A DNA stretch of 41,802 bases from Prochlorococcus sp. AG-363-C02 (lineage in GTDB: Bacteria > Cyanobacteriota > Cyanobacteriia > PCC-6307 > Cyanobiaceae). Location of the stretch: NCBI GenBank assembly GCA_003278345.1, contig QCFH01000013.1, positions 1 through 41,802 on the forward strand, in the 5' to 3' direction. Under the pieces are notes generated by a model. The model saw only the letters and a program-made list of their open reading frames with translations. It had not been told where the DNA came from and ran no database searches. Below, one piece after another: positions 1-7,406 of the stretch (the first letter of the stretch is position 1; each line of letters opens with the position of its first letter). The translations under genes and the position numbers were made by a program.

Positions 1-517
1 ATAAATCTTGACGAATACTACTTTTTAACAAAGGTAATTCATCTAAATTTGAAACTATTGCAGAAACACATCCTGCTTCTTGATCATTAATCTTATTAAT
101 GTCAAGTCTCCATCTACTGGTTCCAGGTAATTTAGGATTAGATCTTGAGACTAAATAATATATGATGTTTCCTGTTTGAGTATCAAATATAAAATCAGCA
201 ATATTTCCAATCTTTTGACCTTCATTATTTAATAAGATTGAATCTAATAAAGTAGGAAGTCTATTAATAGTTGCCTGATCTGATTCAGCAGGAAGGCCAT
301 TAACAAATATTTGTTGATAAGAAATAGATCTAATTTGATTTAATCGCCATACAGATCTATTTAAACTTAATTTAGATGGTTTAGTTACCCAACCCAATAT
401 TCTATGTACTGGAGGATACATCCATGGCATAACTCCCAATCCATGATCCAAACCTTTATTACATTTAACATTAAAATGTAATAAATTACTTAATAGATAT
501 TTGGAAGGAATCTTCAA
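1..517 (-). CDS. PRC-barrel domain protein (partial, C-terminus beyond window)
   Basis: The minus-strand frame is open from about 541 to the window edge, so only the first ~172 codons are present. The N-terminal part has a conserved-looking KGLDHGLGV stretch followed by PWMYPPVHRILGW. A PRC-barrel-like segment follows at about residues 89-125 (RLPTLLDS, then GQKIGNIADFIFD, then YYLVSR). I recall this as the gene that follows dnaN in marine picocyanobacteria; its function is unknown, and PRC-barrels occur in RNA-processing and photosynthesis-related proteins. The start is probably the TTG at 517-515, one base after the dnaN stop, because the KGLDHG segment lies upstream of the first ATG (430-428). 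An in-frame TAA at 544-542 limits the start. The spacing implies co-transcription with dnaN. Confidence 0.75.
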   Translation of the reverse strand, partial: MKIPSKYLLSNLLHFNVKCNKGLDHGLGVMPWMYPPVHRILGWVTKPSKLSLNRSVWRLNQIRSISYQQIFVNGLPAESDQATINRLPTLLDSILLNNEGQKIGNIADFIFDTQTGNIIYYLVSRSNPKLPGTSRWRLDINKINDQEAGCVSAIVSNLDELPLLKSSIRQDL

Positions 518-518
518 C

Positions 519-1676
519 TCAAGATCTAATTTGAACTGGCATTACTAAATATATAAAATTTAAATCTTTGTTGCTTGGAGTAAAAATAGCAGGTGTAGTT
601 GGTGCATTAAATTTTAAAAGAATAGAATCTGTTTGTATGATTTTTAATCCTTCAAGTAAATATTTAGAATTAAAAGCAATTTGAACATCATCATCTAAAT
701 ATTTAATTGGAATAGATTCTGATCCACTACCTAAATCCTGAGCATCAGCACTTATACTTAAAATTTGTGATTCTTTATTTGTAGCTATTTTAACAACATT
801 ATTATGTTGTTCTGCTAAAACAGTTATACGTTCCAAAGCAGATATAAAGTTTTTACGGTCTAATTCTAATTCATGTGAAAAGTCATCTGGTATTAATTGA
901 TTATAATTAGGATAAGAACCATCTAGTGTTCTTGTGGTAACTATTTGATCAGAAGAAATAAAAACAACTTGTCCCTGATCATAAAAAAAGTTAATTTCTG
1001 TAGTTGAATTACAATTAGAAAGAAATTTTTCTAATTCTCTTAAAGACTTAGATGGAAGAGTTAATTCTATTGAATCATTAAAATCATTTTTATTATCATT
1101 TGCTATAGATATTACATCATCTAATTTTAAAACAGCTAGCCTGTGTCCGTCAGTAGCTGCAGCTTTTAAAGAAGTACCTTTAAAATTTAAATTAACTCCT
1201 GTTAAAACTTGCTTTGCTTCATCAGCACTGCTAGCAAATAAAGTACTTTTTAATGCATTTGCAAAATTTAGTGCATTAACTTTTAACGAAACGGAGTTTT
1301 CTACAATAGGTAATTCAGGAAAATCTTCCGCACTCATAGATCTTACTTGATAGGTACTATTTTTACTGCTTAGATGGACCTGAGATATGTTTTCATCAAC
1401 AGCTAAGGTAATTGGTGAATCAATCGATAATTTTGATATTATTTCTCCAAATAATTTTGATGGCAATGTTATTGCTCCACTAGTTTCTATAGATGCATTT
1501 ATAGAAGTTTGAATACCTAAGTTCAAGTCAAATCCAGTGAGACTCAATTTTCCTGTACCAGCATCAGCAGTTAAAAGAACATTTGCTAATACAGGGTGTG
1601 TAGGTCTAACAGCAACAGCTCTACTTACGAGTTGAAGCGCAGAATTTAATTCTGATTGAGAGCAAACAAGTTTCAT
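519..1676 (-). CDS. dnaN: DNA polymerase III beta subunit (sliding clamp)
   Basis: This 385-residue protein is the ring-shaped clamp that tethers the replicative polymerase to DNA and recruits repair factors. It has the three-part clamp organisation: an N-terminal MKLVCSQSELNSALQLVSRA, a central ATDGHRLAVLKL segment that is a clamp signature near residue 175, and a C-terminal YLVMPVQIRS corresponding to the usual MP(M/V)(R/Q)(L/I) tail. It is slightly longer than the E. coli protein (366), as is common in cyanobacteria. The ATG at 1676-1674 is the natural start. Upstream lie a small hairpin (1721-1740) and a possible -10 (TATAGA, minus strand 1765-1760). The adjoining non-coding gap carries DnaA boxes, so the gene sits next to the likely origin. 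The downstream PRC-barrel gene starts 1 bp after the stop. Confidence 0.97.
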   Translation of the reverse strand: MKLVCSQSELNSALQLVSRAVAVRPTHPVLANVLLTADAGTGKLSLTGFDLNLGIQTSINASIETSGAITLPSKLFGEIISKLSIDSPITLAVDENISQVHLSSKNSTYQVRSMSAEDFPELPIVENSVSLKVNALNFANALKSTLFASSADEAKQVLTGVNLNFKGTSLKAAATDGHRLAVLKLDDVISIANDNKNDFNDSIELTLPSKSLRELEKFLSNCNSTTEINFFYDQGQVVFISSDQIVTTRTLDGSYPNYNQLIPDDFSHELELDRKNFISALERITVLAEQHNNVVKIATNKESQILSISADAQDLGSGSESIPIKYLDDDVQIAFNSKYLLEGLKIIQTDSILLKFNAPTTPAIFTPSNKDLNFIYLVMPVQIRS

Positions 1677-1720
1677 TGCCTCAAGCTAACGATGAAAGTG
1701 TAGAAAAGAAATCCCTTTTT

Positions 1721-1740
1721 TTCATTTATTTAAAAATGAA
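1721..1740. repeat. short hairpin upstream of dnaN
   Basis: TTCATTT (1721-1727) and AAATGAA (1734-1740) form a perfect 7-bp stem with a 6-nt loop, 45-64 bp upstream of the dnaN ATG. It would lie in the dnaN 5' leader. In the dnaN direction it is followed by an A-run, not a U-run, so it is not an intrinsic terminator for that strand. Its role is unknown; the region is AT-rich, so chance is possible. Confidence 0.3.
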
Positions 1741-1886
1741 CTTTCTAGCTTCTATCTATTCTATATATTTTAAATATGAAATTAAACAGTAGTAGTAGTT
1801 CTTGTGGATTCTTGGGAAAACTGGCTAAAAGCTTGCTATTAATAGGGATTATAGAAATTAATTACTGTTAGAAAAAAAAATAATCT

Positions 1887-1895
1887 TGTGGAAAA
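1887..1895 (-). promoter_or_regulatory. perfect DnaA box (TTTTCCACA)
   Basis: The minus strand reads TTTTCCACA exactly, the 9-mer described as the cyanobacterial DnaA-box consensus. It lies in the middle of the dnaN-thrC gap, flanked by near matches at 1926-1934 and 1965-1973. It is the strongest single piece of evidence for an origin here. Confidence 0.6.
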
Positions 1896-2037
1896 AAATT
1901 CTTAATTCACATTTTTTCTCGTATATGTTGAAAACATTTAAAATAAAGGATGACTTCTCCCTGATTTTCCCCAGATTTTTGTTCTTTATTTAGACCTCTT
2001 CCTCAGGCAGATATTATATTGTCTTTGTCTTATATCT

Positions 2038-3150
2038 TTAAAACCCCATATTTTCTGCAACCTTATTTAAATCTGGATCTATTCCAGATTTAAATACTGC
2101 ATCATTATTTTTTATTGCGCAATCTGGATCTTTTAACCCATTTCCTGTTAATACACAAACTATTACAGAATTATTTGGTATTTCATTTTTTAATTTAATT
2201 AAGCCTGCAACAGAAGAAGCACTAGCTGGCTCACAAAAAATACCTTCTTTATTGCCTAATAATTTATAAGCATTGATAATTTCATTATCTGTTACTGATG
2301 TAAACTTTCCTTTAGATTCTTCTTTTACTATATTAGCTTTTTCTTTATTTACAGGATTTCCAATTCTAATTGCAGTAGCTATTGTGTCTGGATTTTTTAC
2401 AGTTTTTCCTATTACTAAAGGTGCTGATCCTTCTGCTTGAAAGCCCATCATTTTAGGAAGCTTTTTAGATAGTCCTGCTTTAAAATATTGATTGAAACCC
2501 ATCCAGTAAGCACTTATATTTCCAGCATTTCCCATAGGAATACATAACCAATCTGGCGCTTCTCCTAGATAATCAATTATTTCAAAAGCAGCCGTTTTTT
2601 GCCCTTCTAATCTATATGGATTAACAGAATTTACAAGAGTAATTGGATATTTTTCAGATAATGCTTGAACTATTTCTAACGCCTTATCAAAATTTCCTTT
2701 AATAGCTAATACTTCTGCACCGTAAACTAAAGCTTGCGCTAATTTACCCTGTGCTACATATCCATCAGGTATCAATACATAACTTCTCATATGTCCCTTT
2801 TTCGCATATGCAGCAGCAGCAGCAGAAGTATTACCAGTGCTTGCACAAATTACAGCTTCACAGCCTTCTTCTTTCGCCTTGCTTATTGCCATTGTCATTC
2901 CTCTATCTTTGAATGAGCCAGTAGGATTTAAACCATCATATTTTGCATAAACCTTTACATTTTTTCCGATTATTTCATTAATTGATTTTAATTCTAAAAG
3001 CGGTGTTCCACCTTCTTGAAGTGTGATTATAGGAGTACTGTCGTTAACAGGTAGCCATTTTTTATATGCTTTTATTAAACCTGGCCATTGCTTATATGAT
3101 TTATTTACCCTAAAAGTGGTTGTTAAATTTTTAATGATTTTCTTTACCAT
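2038..3150 (-). CDS. thrC: threonine synthase
   Basis: This PLP enzyme converts O-phosphohomoserine to threonine, the last step of threonine synthesis. The PLP-binding lysine is in [11 protein letters not shown] (Lys about 81). The [14 protein letters not shown] loop follows, then the [10 protein letters not shown] phosphate-binding region near residue 208 and [12 protein letters not shown] near the C-terminus. The length (370) matches the short bacterial and cyanobacterial class. The start ATG at 3150-3148 is unambiguous. It is the first gene on the far side of the putative origin from dnaN, and lies 20 bp downstream of the DUF1400 gene on the same strand, so the kinase, DUF1400 gene and thrC may share a transcript. 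Confidence 0.95.
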   Translation of the reverse strand: MVKKIIKNLTTTFRVNKSYKQWPGLIKAYKKWLPVNDSTPIITLQEGGTPLLELKSINEIIGKNVKVYAKYDGLNPTGSFKDRGMTMAISKAKEEGCEAVICASTGNTSAAAAAYAKKGHMRSYVLIPDGYVAQGKLAQALVYGAEVLAIKGNFDKALEIVQALSEKYPITLVNSVNPYRLEGQKTAAFEIIDYLGEAPDWLCIPMGNAGNISAYWMGFNQYFKAGLSKKLPKMMGFQAEGSAPLVIGKTVKNPDTIATAIRIGNPVNKEKANIVKEESKGKFTSVTDNEIINAYKLLGNKEGIFCEPASASSVAGLIKLKNEIPNNSVIVCVLTGNGLKDPDCAIKNNDAVFKSGIDPDLNKVAENMGF

Positions 3151-3170
3151 GATAAGAAATAATTAGTAAA

Positions 3171-3728
3171 TTAATTGGGCTCATTTTTGAGCTTTTTTAT
3201 AGGATCATTAGTGAAATAACTTATAAGCTCACTCATCGATTCTACTTTATTCATTACTTTAACTAATTCACCAACATCTATCGCAATATTTTTACTTGGA
3301 TACATTTTTAAAAATCTTAATACAGTAATTGATTCTTCTTTTTTATTAATTGCTTTAATTGCACTAGATTTAATTGCTAGAACACTTAATTTTTCATTTT
3401 TTAATTTAAATGGATAGATAATTTTTGAAACTCTTGTTAGGATGATTTCTCCTATATCGCTATACAATAAACGACTAGTTAGTTGTATAGGCGCCTTGTG
3501 TTCTTTAATTAATAAAGCTTTTACACTTTCTTTTTCTTTTTCTTTAATTAATCTTTTTAGTAAACCTTTTCTTTCGCCTGTTTTTATAAACTCTTCTAAC
3601 TCATTAACGCTAACACTTCTTGTAAATATTAGAAATGAGAATGTTATTTTTTCTGCTGCAATAGCTTCAATAGGAAGAATGTAGAAGATAGATAGAATGA
3701 AAGAAATTAAAAAAGTTCTTTTTTTCAT
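3171..3728 (-). CDS. secreted DUF1400-like protein
   Basis: A 185-residue protein with a clear signal peptide: Lys-Lys-Arg, a hydrophobic core (FLISFILSIFYILP) and an A-x-A-type site at AIAAEK, so it is probably periplasmic or thylakoid-lumenal. The mature part (AEKITFSFLIFTRSVSVNELEEFIKTG, split here as AEKITFSFLIF then TRSVSVNELEEF) resembles the cyanobacterial DUF1400 domain, which in larger proteins precedes an alpha/beta-hydrolase domain. No hydrolase nucleophile elbow is present, so the domain stands alone. Lysine content is high. Its ATG directly abuts the TAA of the upstream kinase gene (0 bp gap), implying coupled expression. Function unknown. Confidence 0.75.
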   Translation of the reverse strand: MKKRTFLISFILSIFYILPIEAIAAEKITFSFLIFTRSVSVNELEEFIKTGERKGLLKRLIKEKEKESVKALLIKEHKAPIQLTSRLLYSDIGEIILTRVSKIIYPFKLKNEKLSVLAIKSSAIKAINKKEESITVLRFLKMYPSKNIAIDVGELVKVMNKVESMSELISYFTNDPIKKLKNEPN

Positions 3729-5591
3729 TTATTGGTCAACTCCCGCAGCTATTTTAATAATTCTAGCAAAACTTCTATTAGTAAATTTTTTAGCTATTTG
3801 AAAGCTCATTTCTCTAGCCTTAGGTTCTTTAAAGACTCTTCCTAATTTTTTTAAAACTAAATTCGTATCCAAGCCTGGTAAAGTTATTAAAATATTAATT
3901 ATTTTTTTTATAGGTTCTAATCCGTTAAACAATTTTAACTCACCTGATGTTTCATTAATTCTATTAGACCTTAGTCGATCTGGAAGTTTTTCATTGATAC
4001 TTTTAATAGTATAAAAATTAATTAGATCAAATTGCTCGGCAACTGTTTCTGTAATCTCTTCTCTTAGTATTCCGCCATTATCTGAAAATAGAAATTCTAT
4101 TACTTGATCTGATAGCTTATCAATATCAATTTCTTTTTGTTTAGAAGCATTAGATAATAGATTTTCTAGTCTATTCCAATTAATTATTCCATTTTCAAAT
4201 ATCATCTCTTTTAAACTTTCTCTTAATTTTGGGTCTGGATCTTCCATGAGACGCCTGGCAAAGTAGGGATACGCAGCACCTAGTATTTTAAAATTAGGAT
4301 CTACACTTAATGCAATACCTTCAAGTGTAATTAAAGATCTAATTATTAATGCATAATATGGTGGTAATTCAAAAGGAAACTTATACATTAGACTTGACAT
4401 GTCATCGGTCACGCTTTTGAAATCCATTGAACTTACACCTACATTTAGTGCTTCTTTAAATACTCTTTCAAACTCTGGAACTATTGGTATTAAATTTACA
4501 TCTTCTTTTAAAAATCCTAATTCTACAAAATCTTTTGAAAGTTTATCGAACCTCTTATTAACTAAGTGAACAACAGCTTGAATTAAACCAGTTCTAGATT
4601 TATCTGTGACTTCACTCATCATACCAAAATCTAGATAACATAGTTTTCCATTTGCAAGAGCTAATATATTGCCAGGGTGTGGGTCTGCATGAAAATATCC
4701 ATGTTCAAGAAGCTGTTGTAAACTGCAATTTACTCCTATTTCAATCATTTCATTAGGATCTATACCTAATTTTTTTACTCCTTCTATATTAGTTAATTTA
4801 ATACCATCTATCCATTCCATAGTTAATACTCTTTTACTAGTATACTCTTTGTATATTGAAGGTACTTTTATTTGTTTATTATGTTTATGTAAATTATAAA
4901 ATTTTTCTGCATTATTGGCTTCATTAATATAATCCATTTCCTCAAATACTCTAATTCCTAGTTCATCAATTAGAGCCACAAGATCACTTCTAATAAAAGA
5001 AATATATTTTTTTAGCCATATTGCGATATTTCTCACAATATATAAATCTAGAGTTATTTGTTCTCTTAATCCAGGTCTTTGTATTTTAACTGCTACATTA
5101 TCACCATTATTTAATATTGCTCGATGCACTTGCCCTAATGATGCAGCTGAAATAGGTGTTAATTCAAACGATTTATAGATTTTATCGTATGTTTGGCCTA
5201 GGTCTTCTTTTATACAAGCTATTGCTAAATCACTTTCAAACCCAGGCAGTTGATCTTGTAATTGTGCTAGTTCTTCAAGCACTAATTTAGGAATAACATC
5301 TGGTCTTGTTGATAACGCTTGGCCTGCTTTAATAAATGCTGGTCCTAAATCTACTAGTAAGTTGGTGAATTCAATAGCTCTATTTCGTGCTCGGGTTTCA
5401 TTTTTTAGTAATCCTATTAATTTTTCCCAAGCAACACCCAACATGAATAATGCAATTGGAATTAAGGTTTGCCATAGTCGTTTAATAAGACGTTTAGGGT
5501 GTTTTTTATAAATATTGCTAATTTCATTGGGATCGTATGACTGCAAACCAGCTGCTTCAATAAAATCACCAAGCTCTTCTTTCATTTTCAT
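3729..5591 (-). CDS. ABC1/UbiB/AarF-family atypical kinase
   Basis: This 620-residue protein is a protein-kinase-like member of the ABC1 (ADCK/UbiB) family, linked to quinone and prenyl-lipid metabolism. In plants and cyanobacteria relatives influence plastoquinone, tocopherol and photosystem maintenance. Family hallmarks are the KxGQ motif (KAGQ, residues 88-91, with ALSTRPD after it), the Ala-rich SAASLGQVHRA loop (about 148-158), the VAVK lysine (about 169), HADPHPGNIL (301-310) and LDFGMM as the metal-binding DFG (about 320). A hydrophobic stretch near residues 43-55 may attach it to the membrane. Cyanobacteria carry several ABC1 paralogues, so the substrate cannot be assigned. It is divergent from recN and butts onto the DUF1400 gene. 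Confidence 0.9.
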   Translation of the reverse strand: MKMKEELGDFIEAAGLQSYDPNEISNIYKKHPKRLIKRLWQTLIPIALFMLGVAWEKLIGLLKNETRARNRAIEFTNLLVDLGPAFIKAGQALSTRPDVIPKLVLEELAQLQDQLPGFESDLAIACIKEDLGQTYDKIYKSFELTPISAASLGQVHRAILNNGDNVAVKIQRPGLREQITLDLYIVRNIAIWLKKYISFIRSDLVALIDELGIRVFEEMDYINEANNAEKFYNLHKHNKQIKVPSIYKEYTSKRVLTMEWIDGIKLTNIEGVKKLGIDPNEMIEIGVNCSLQQLLEHGYFHADPHPGNILALANGKLCYLDFGMMSEVTDKSRTGLIQAVVHLVNKRFDKLSKDFVELGFLKEDVNLIPIVPEFERVFKEALNVGVSSMDFKSVTDDMSSLMYKFPFELPPYYALIIRSLITLEGIALSVDPNFKILGAAYPYFARRLMEDPDPKLRESLKEMIFENGIINWNRLENLLSNASKQKEIDIDKLSDQVIEFLFSDNGGILREEITETVAEQFDLINFYTIKSINEKLPDRLRSNRINETSGELKLFNGLEPIKKIINILITLPGLDTNLVLKKLGRVFKEPKAREMSFQIAKKFTNRSFARIIKIAAGVDQ

Positions 5592-5661
5592 ATGGTGCTT
5601 TACTTACCCCCTTCTAATTTATTGATGTATTAGCTAGGTTTTATAAGGTTACTTTAATAAC

Positions 5662-7347
5662 GTGCTACTTGGCTTACGTCTACATAACATTGCGCTTATA
5701 GAAAGCTTGGAAATTGATTTTGATCAAGGATTCTCTGTCTTTACAGGAGAGACTGGTGCGGGTAAGTCAGTTTTTTTATTTGCAATCGACTATTTGTTGG
5801 GAGGAGGAGGTAATAATTGTGGTTTAAGATTAATGAGGACTGGTTCGAATCATTCACAAATAGAAGGATACTTTTCTGTTGATTCAGTTGTTCAAGAATG
5901 GATTTCAGATAATTCTTTTGATATTTCCGATGATGAAATTATTGTTTCTCGCGATTGGAAGCTTAGAAATGGGCGTATCTCAAGCCGAATAAGACTTAAT
6001 GGCCAAATTATAAGTAAACAAGACATTCTTTCTTTAAGACCTAAATTAATGGATTTGACTCAACAAGGTCAGGTTCATAAATTGACTTCATCTTTTGAGC
6101 AGTTGAAATTGCTTGATCGTTTTGGTTCTTCTGAAGTAGAGGAAGCGTTGTCTTTGGTAAAGAAAAGTTGGAAAAATTGGAAGTTAATTAATTTAAAACT
6201 TGAAGAAACTAAAAAAGAATATGAATATAACGAAGAGTCATTAAGAGTTAATCAGACTTTTTTAGAAGATCTTGAAAAAGCTAATATAGAAGATCCGCTT
6301 GAGGAAAAACAATTAAAAGAAGATCAGGATCGCCTTGTATATGGAGTAAAACTTCAAGAAGCGTTAGCTTTGGTATTTAGTAGATTAAAAGAAAGCACTG
6401 ATACTTTTCCTTCAGCTCAAGATCATTTTTTAGAAGTTATTCAAGAATTGCGAAAATGCGTCAGCTTAGACTCATCATTAGCTTATCCTTTGGAGCTTTT
6501 ATTAGATTCTTATTCGAAATTAGAAGATTTTTTGAGATCTTTAGAAGATTACCAACTTTTGTTAGAAAGTGATCCTAATCAATTACAGCTTATTCAAAAT
6601 AGATTATTAGATATTAATAGATTAAAATCTAGATATAAACTTGATTTACAAGGTTTATTGGCTCGTCGAAGTCAAGTTATTAATTTATTAAATGTAAATC
6701 CCATATCATTTTTAAATGAGATTAAAGATAAGGAATTATTAGCTAGAAAAGAATTAAAAAAATATAATTATAATCTAACAAAAGTTCGTACAAAATATGC
6801 AAAAGATTTAGAAAATGAACTGATTAAGTATTTAAAGCCGCTAGGGCTTGAAAATATTCGCTTTAAGGTTGTCTTTTCTTCGTCCTCTCCTTCTGAAAAA
6901 GGTGAAGATGCTATTGATTTTTTCTTTTCTGCAAATGAAGGTGAACCACTTGCGCCGTTGGCTAATTTTGCATCGGGAGGAGAAATGTCTCGTTTTCTGC
7001 TTGCTTTAACAAGTGTTTTTTCAGAAGTAAGTGGTTCTAAGACATTGATTTTTGATGAAATTGATTCAGGAGTTAGTGGTGCAATTAGTTCAGCCATAGG
7101 AAAACTTCTAAAGAGATTATCCATAAAGAATCAAGTTTTTTGCATTACTCATCAGCCACTTGTGGCTGCATTAGCAGATAATCACTTTTCTGTTTCTAAA
7201 ACTGTTTGTGATGGTATGACACTCTCTAAAGTTAGCTTGTTAAAGGGTTTTGCTGATAGAAAATCTGAATTGGTCAAATTAACTGGTGGTGATTTTGAAA
7301 AAGCAAGTATTTATGCTGCAAGTTTGTTAGATAATAAAGCAGCATAA
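5662..7347 (+). CDS. recN: DNA repair protein RecN
   Basis: RecN is an SMC-like ATPase acting early in recombinational repair of double-strand breaks. Walker A is GETGAGKS (residues 29-36), followed by two coiled-coil-rich arms (for example ELKKYNYNLTKVRTKYAKDL), then the ABC signature FASGGEMSRF and Walker B LIFDEIDSGVSG, with CITHQPLVAALAD as the H-loop. Length 561 is normal (E. coli 553). The start is GTG at 5662, giving the typical MLLGLRLHNIALIESL N-terminus; no strong Shine-Dalgarno is visible. uvrA follows 59 bp downstream on the same strand, so two repair genes are grouped. Confidence 0.96.
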   Translation: MLLGLRLHNIALIESLEIDFDQGFSVFTGETGAGKSVFLFAIDYLLGGGGNNCGLRLMRTGSNHSQIEGYFSVDSVVQEWISDNSFDISDDEIIVSRDWKLRNGRISSRIRLNGQIISKQDILSLRPKLMDLTQQGQVHKLTSSFEQLKLLDRFGSSEVEEALSLVKKSWKNWKLINLKLEETKKEYEYNEESLRVNQTFLEDLEKANIEDPLEEKQLKEDQDRLVYGVKLQEALALVFSRLKESTDTFPSAQDHFLEVIQELRKCVSLDSSLAYPLELLLDSYSKLEDFLRSLEDYQLLLESDPNQLQLIQNRLLDINRLKSRYKLDLQGLLARRSQVINLLNVNPISFLNEIKDKELLARKELKKYNYNLTKVRTKYAKDLENELIKYLKPLGLENIRFKVVFSSSSPSEKGEDAIDFFFSANEGEPLAPLANFASGGEMSRFLLALTSVFSEVSGSKTLIFDEIDSGVSGAISSAIGKLLKRLSIKNQVFCITHQPLVAALADNHFSVSKTVCDGMTLSKVSLLKGFADRKSELVKLTGGDFEKASIYAASLLDNKAA

Positions 7348-7406
7348 TGGATATTAATCTTTGTAAGATCATATGATTCAGTATTGCGACTTTGAGGCCC
7401 TAGTAA

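Larger units (their letters stand above)
1677..2037. other. putative chromosomal replication origin (oriC) between dnaN and thrC
   Basis: This 361-bp gap has no plausible gene and is the longest non-coding stretch here. It is AT-rich and holds several matches to the cyanobacterial DnaA box TTTTCCACA: one perfect match on the minus strand (1887-1895), two 8/9 matches (TGTTGAAAA at 1926-1934, read as TTTTCAACA; TTTTCCCCA at 1965-1973 on plus), and two weaker ones at 1803-1811 and 1812-1820. A (TAG)3 run at 1790-1798 lies 4 bp from the 1803 box. In Prochlorococcus genomes the origin is conventionally placed beside dnaN. Assignment is by motif and location only; strand-skew analysis of the whole genome would be needed to confirm it. 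Confidence 0.6.

Noticed and set aside
6768-7124. 118-codon minus-strand frame opposite recN
   Set aside because: It is antisense to the RecN signature and Walker B region; composition reflects recN codons.
7368-7377. ATCATATGAT palindrome between recN and uvrA
   Set aside because: A 10-bp AT-rich palindrome alone is expected by chance at this base composition and has no supporting context.
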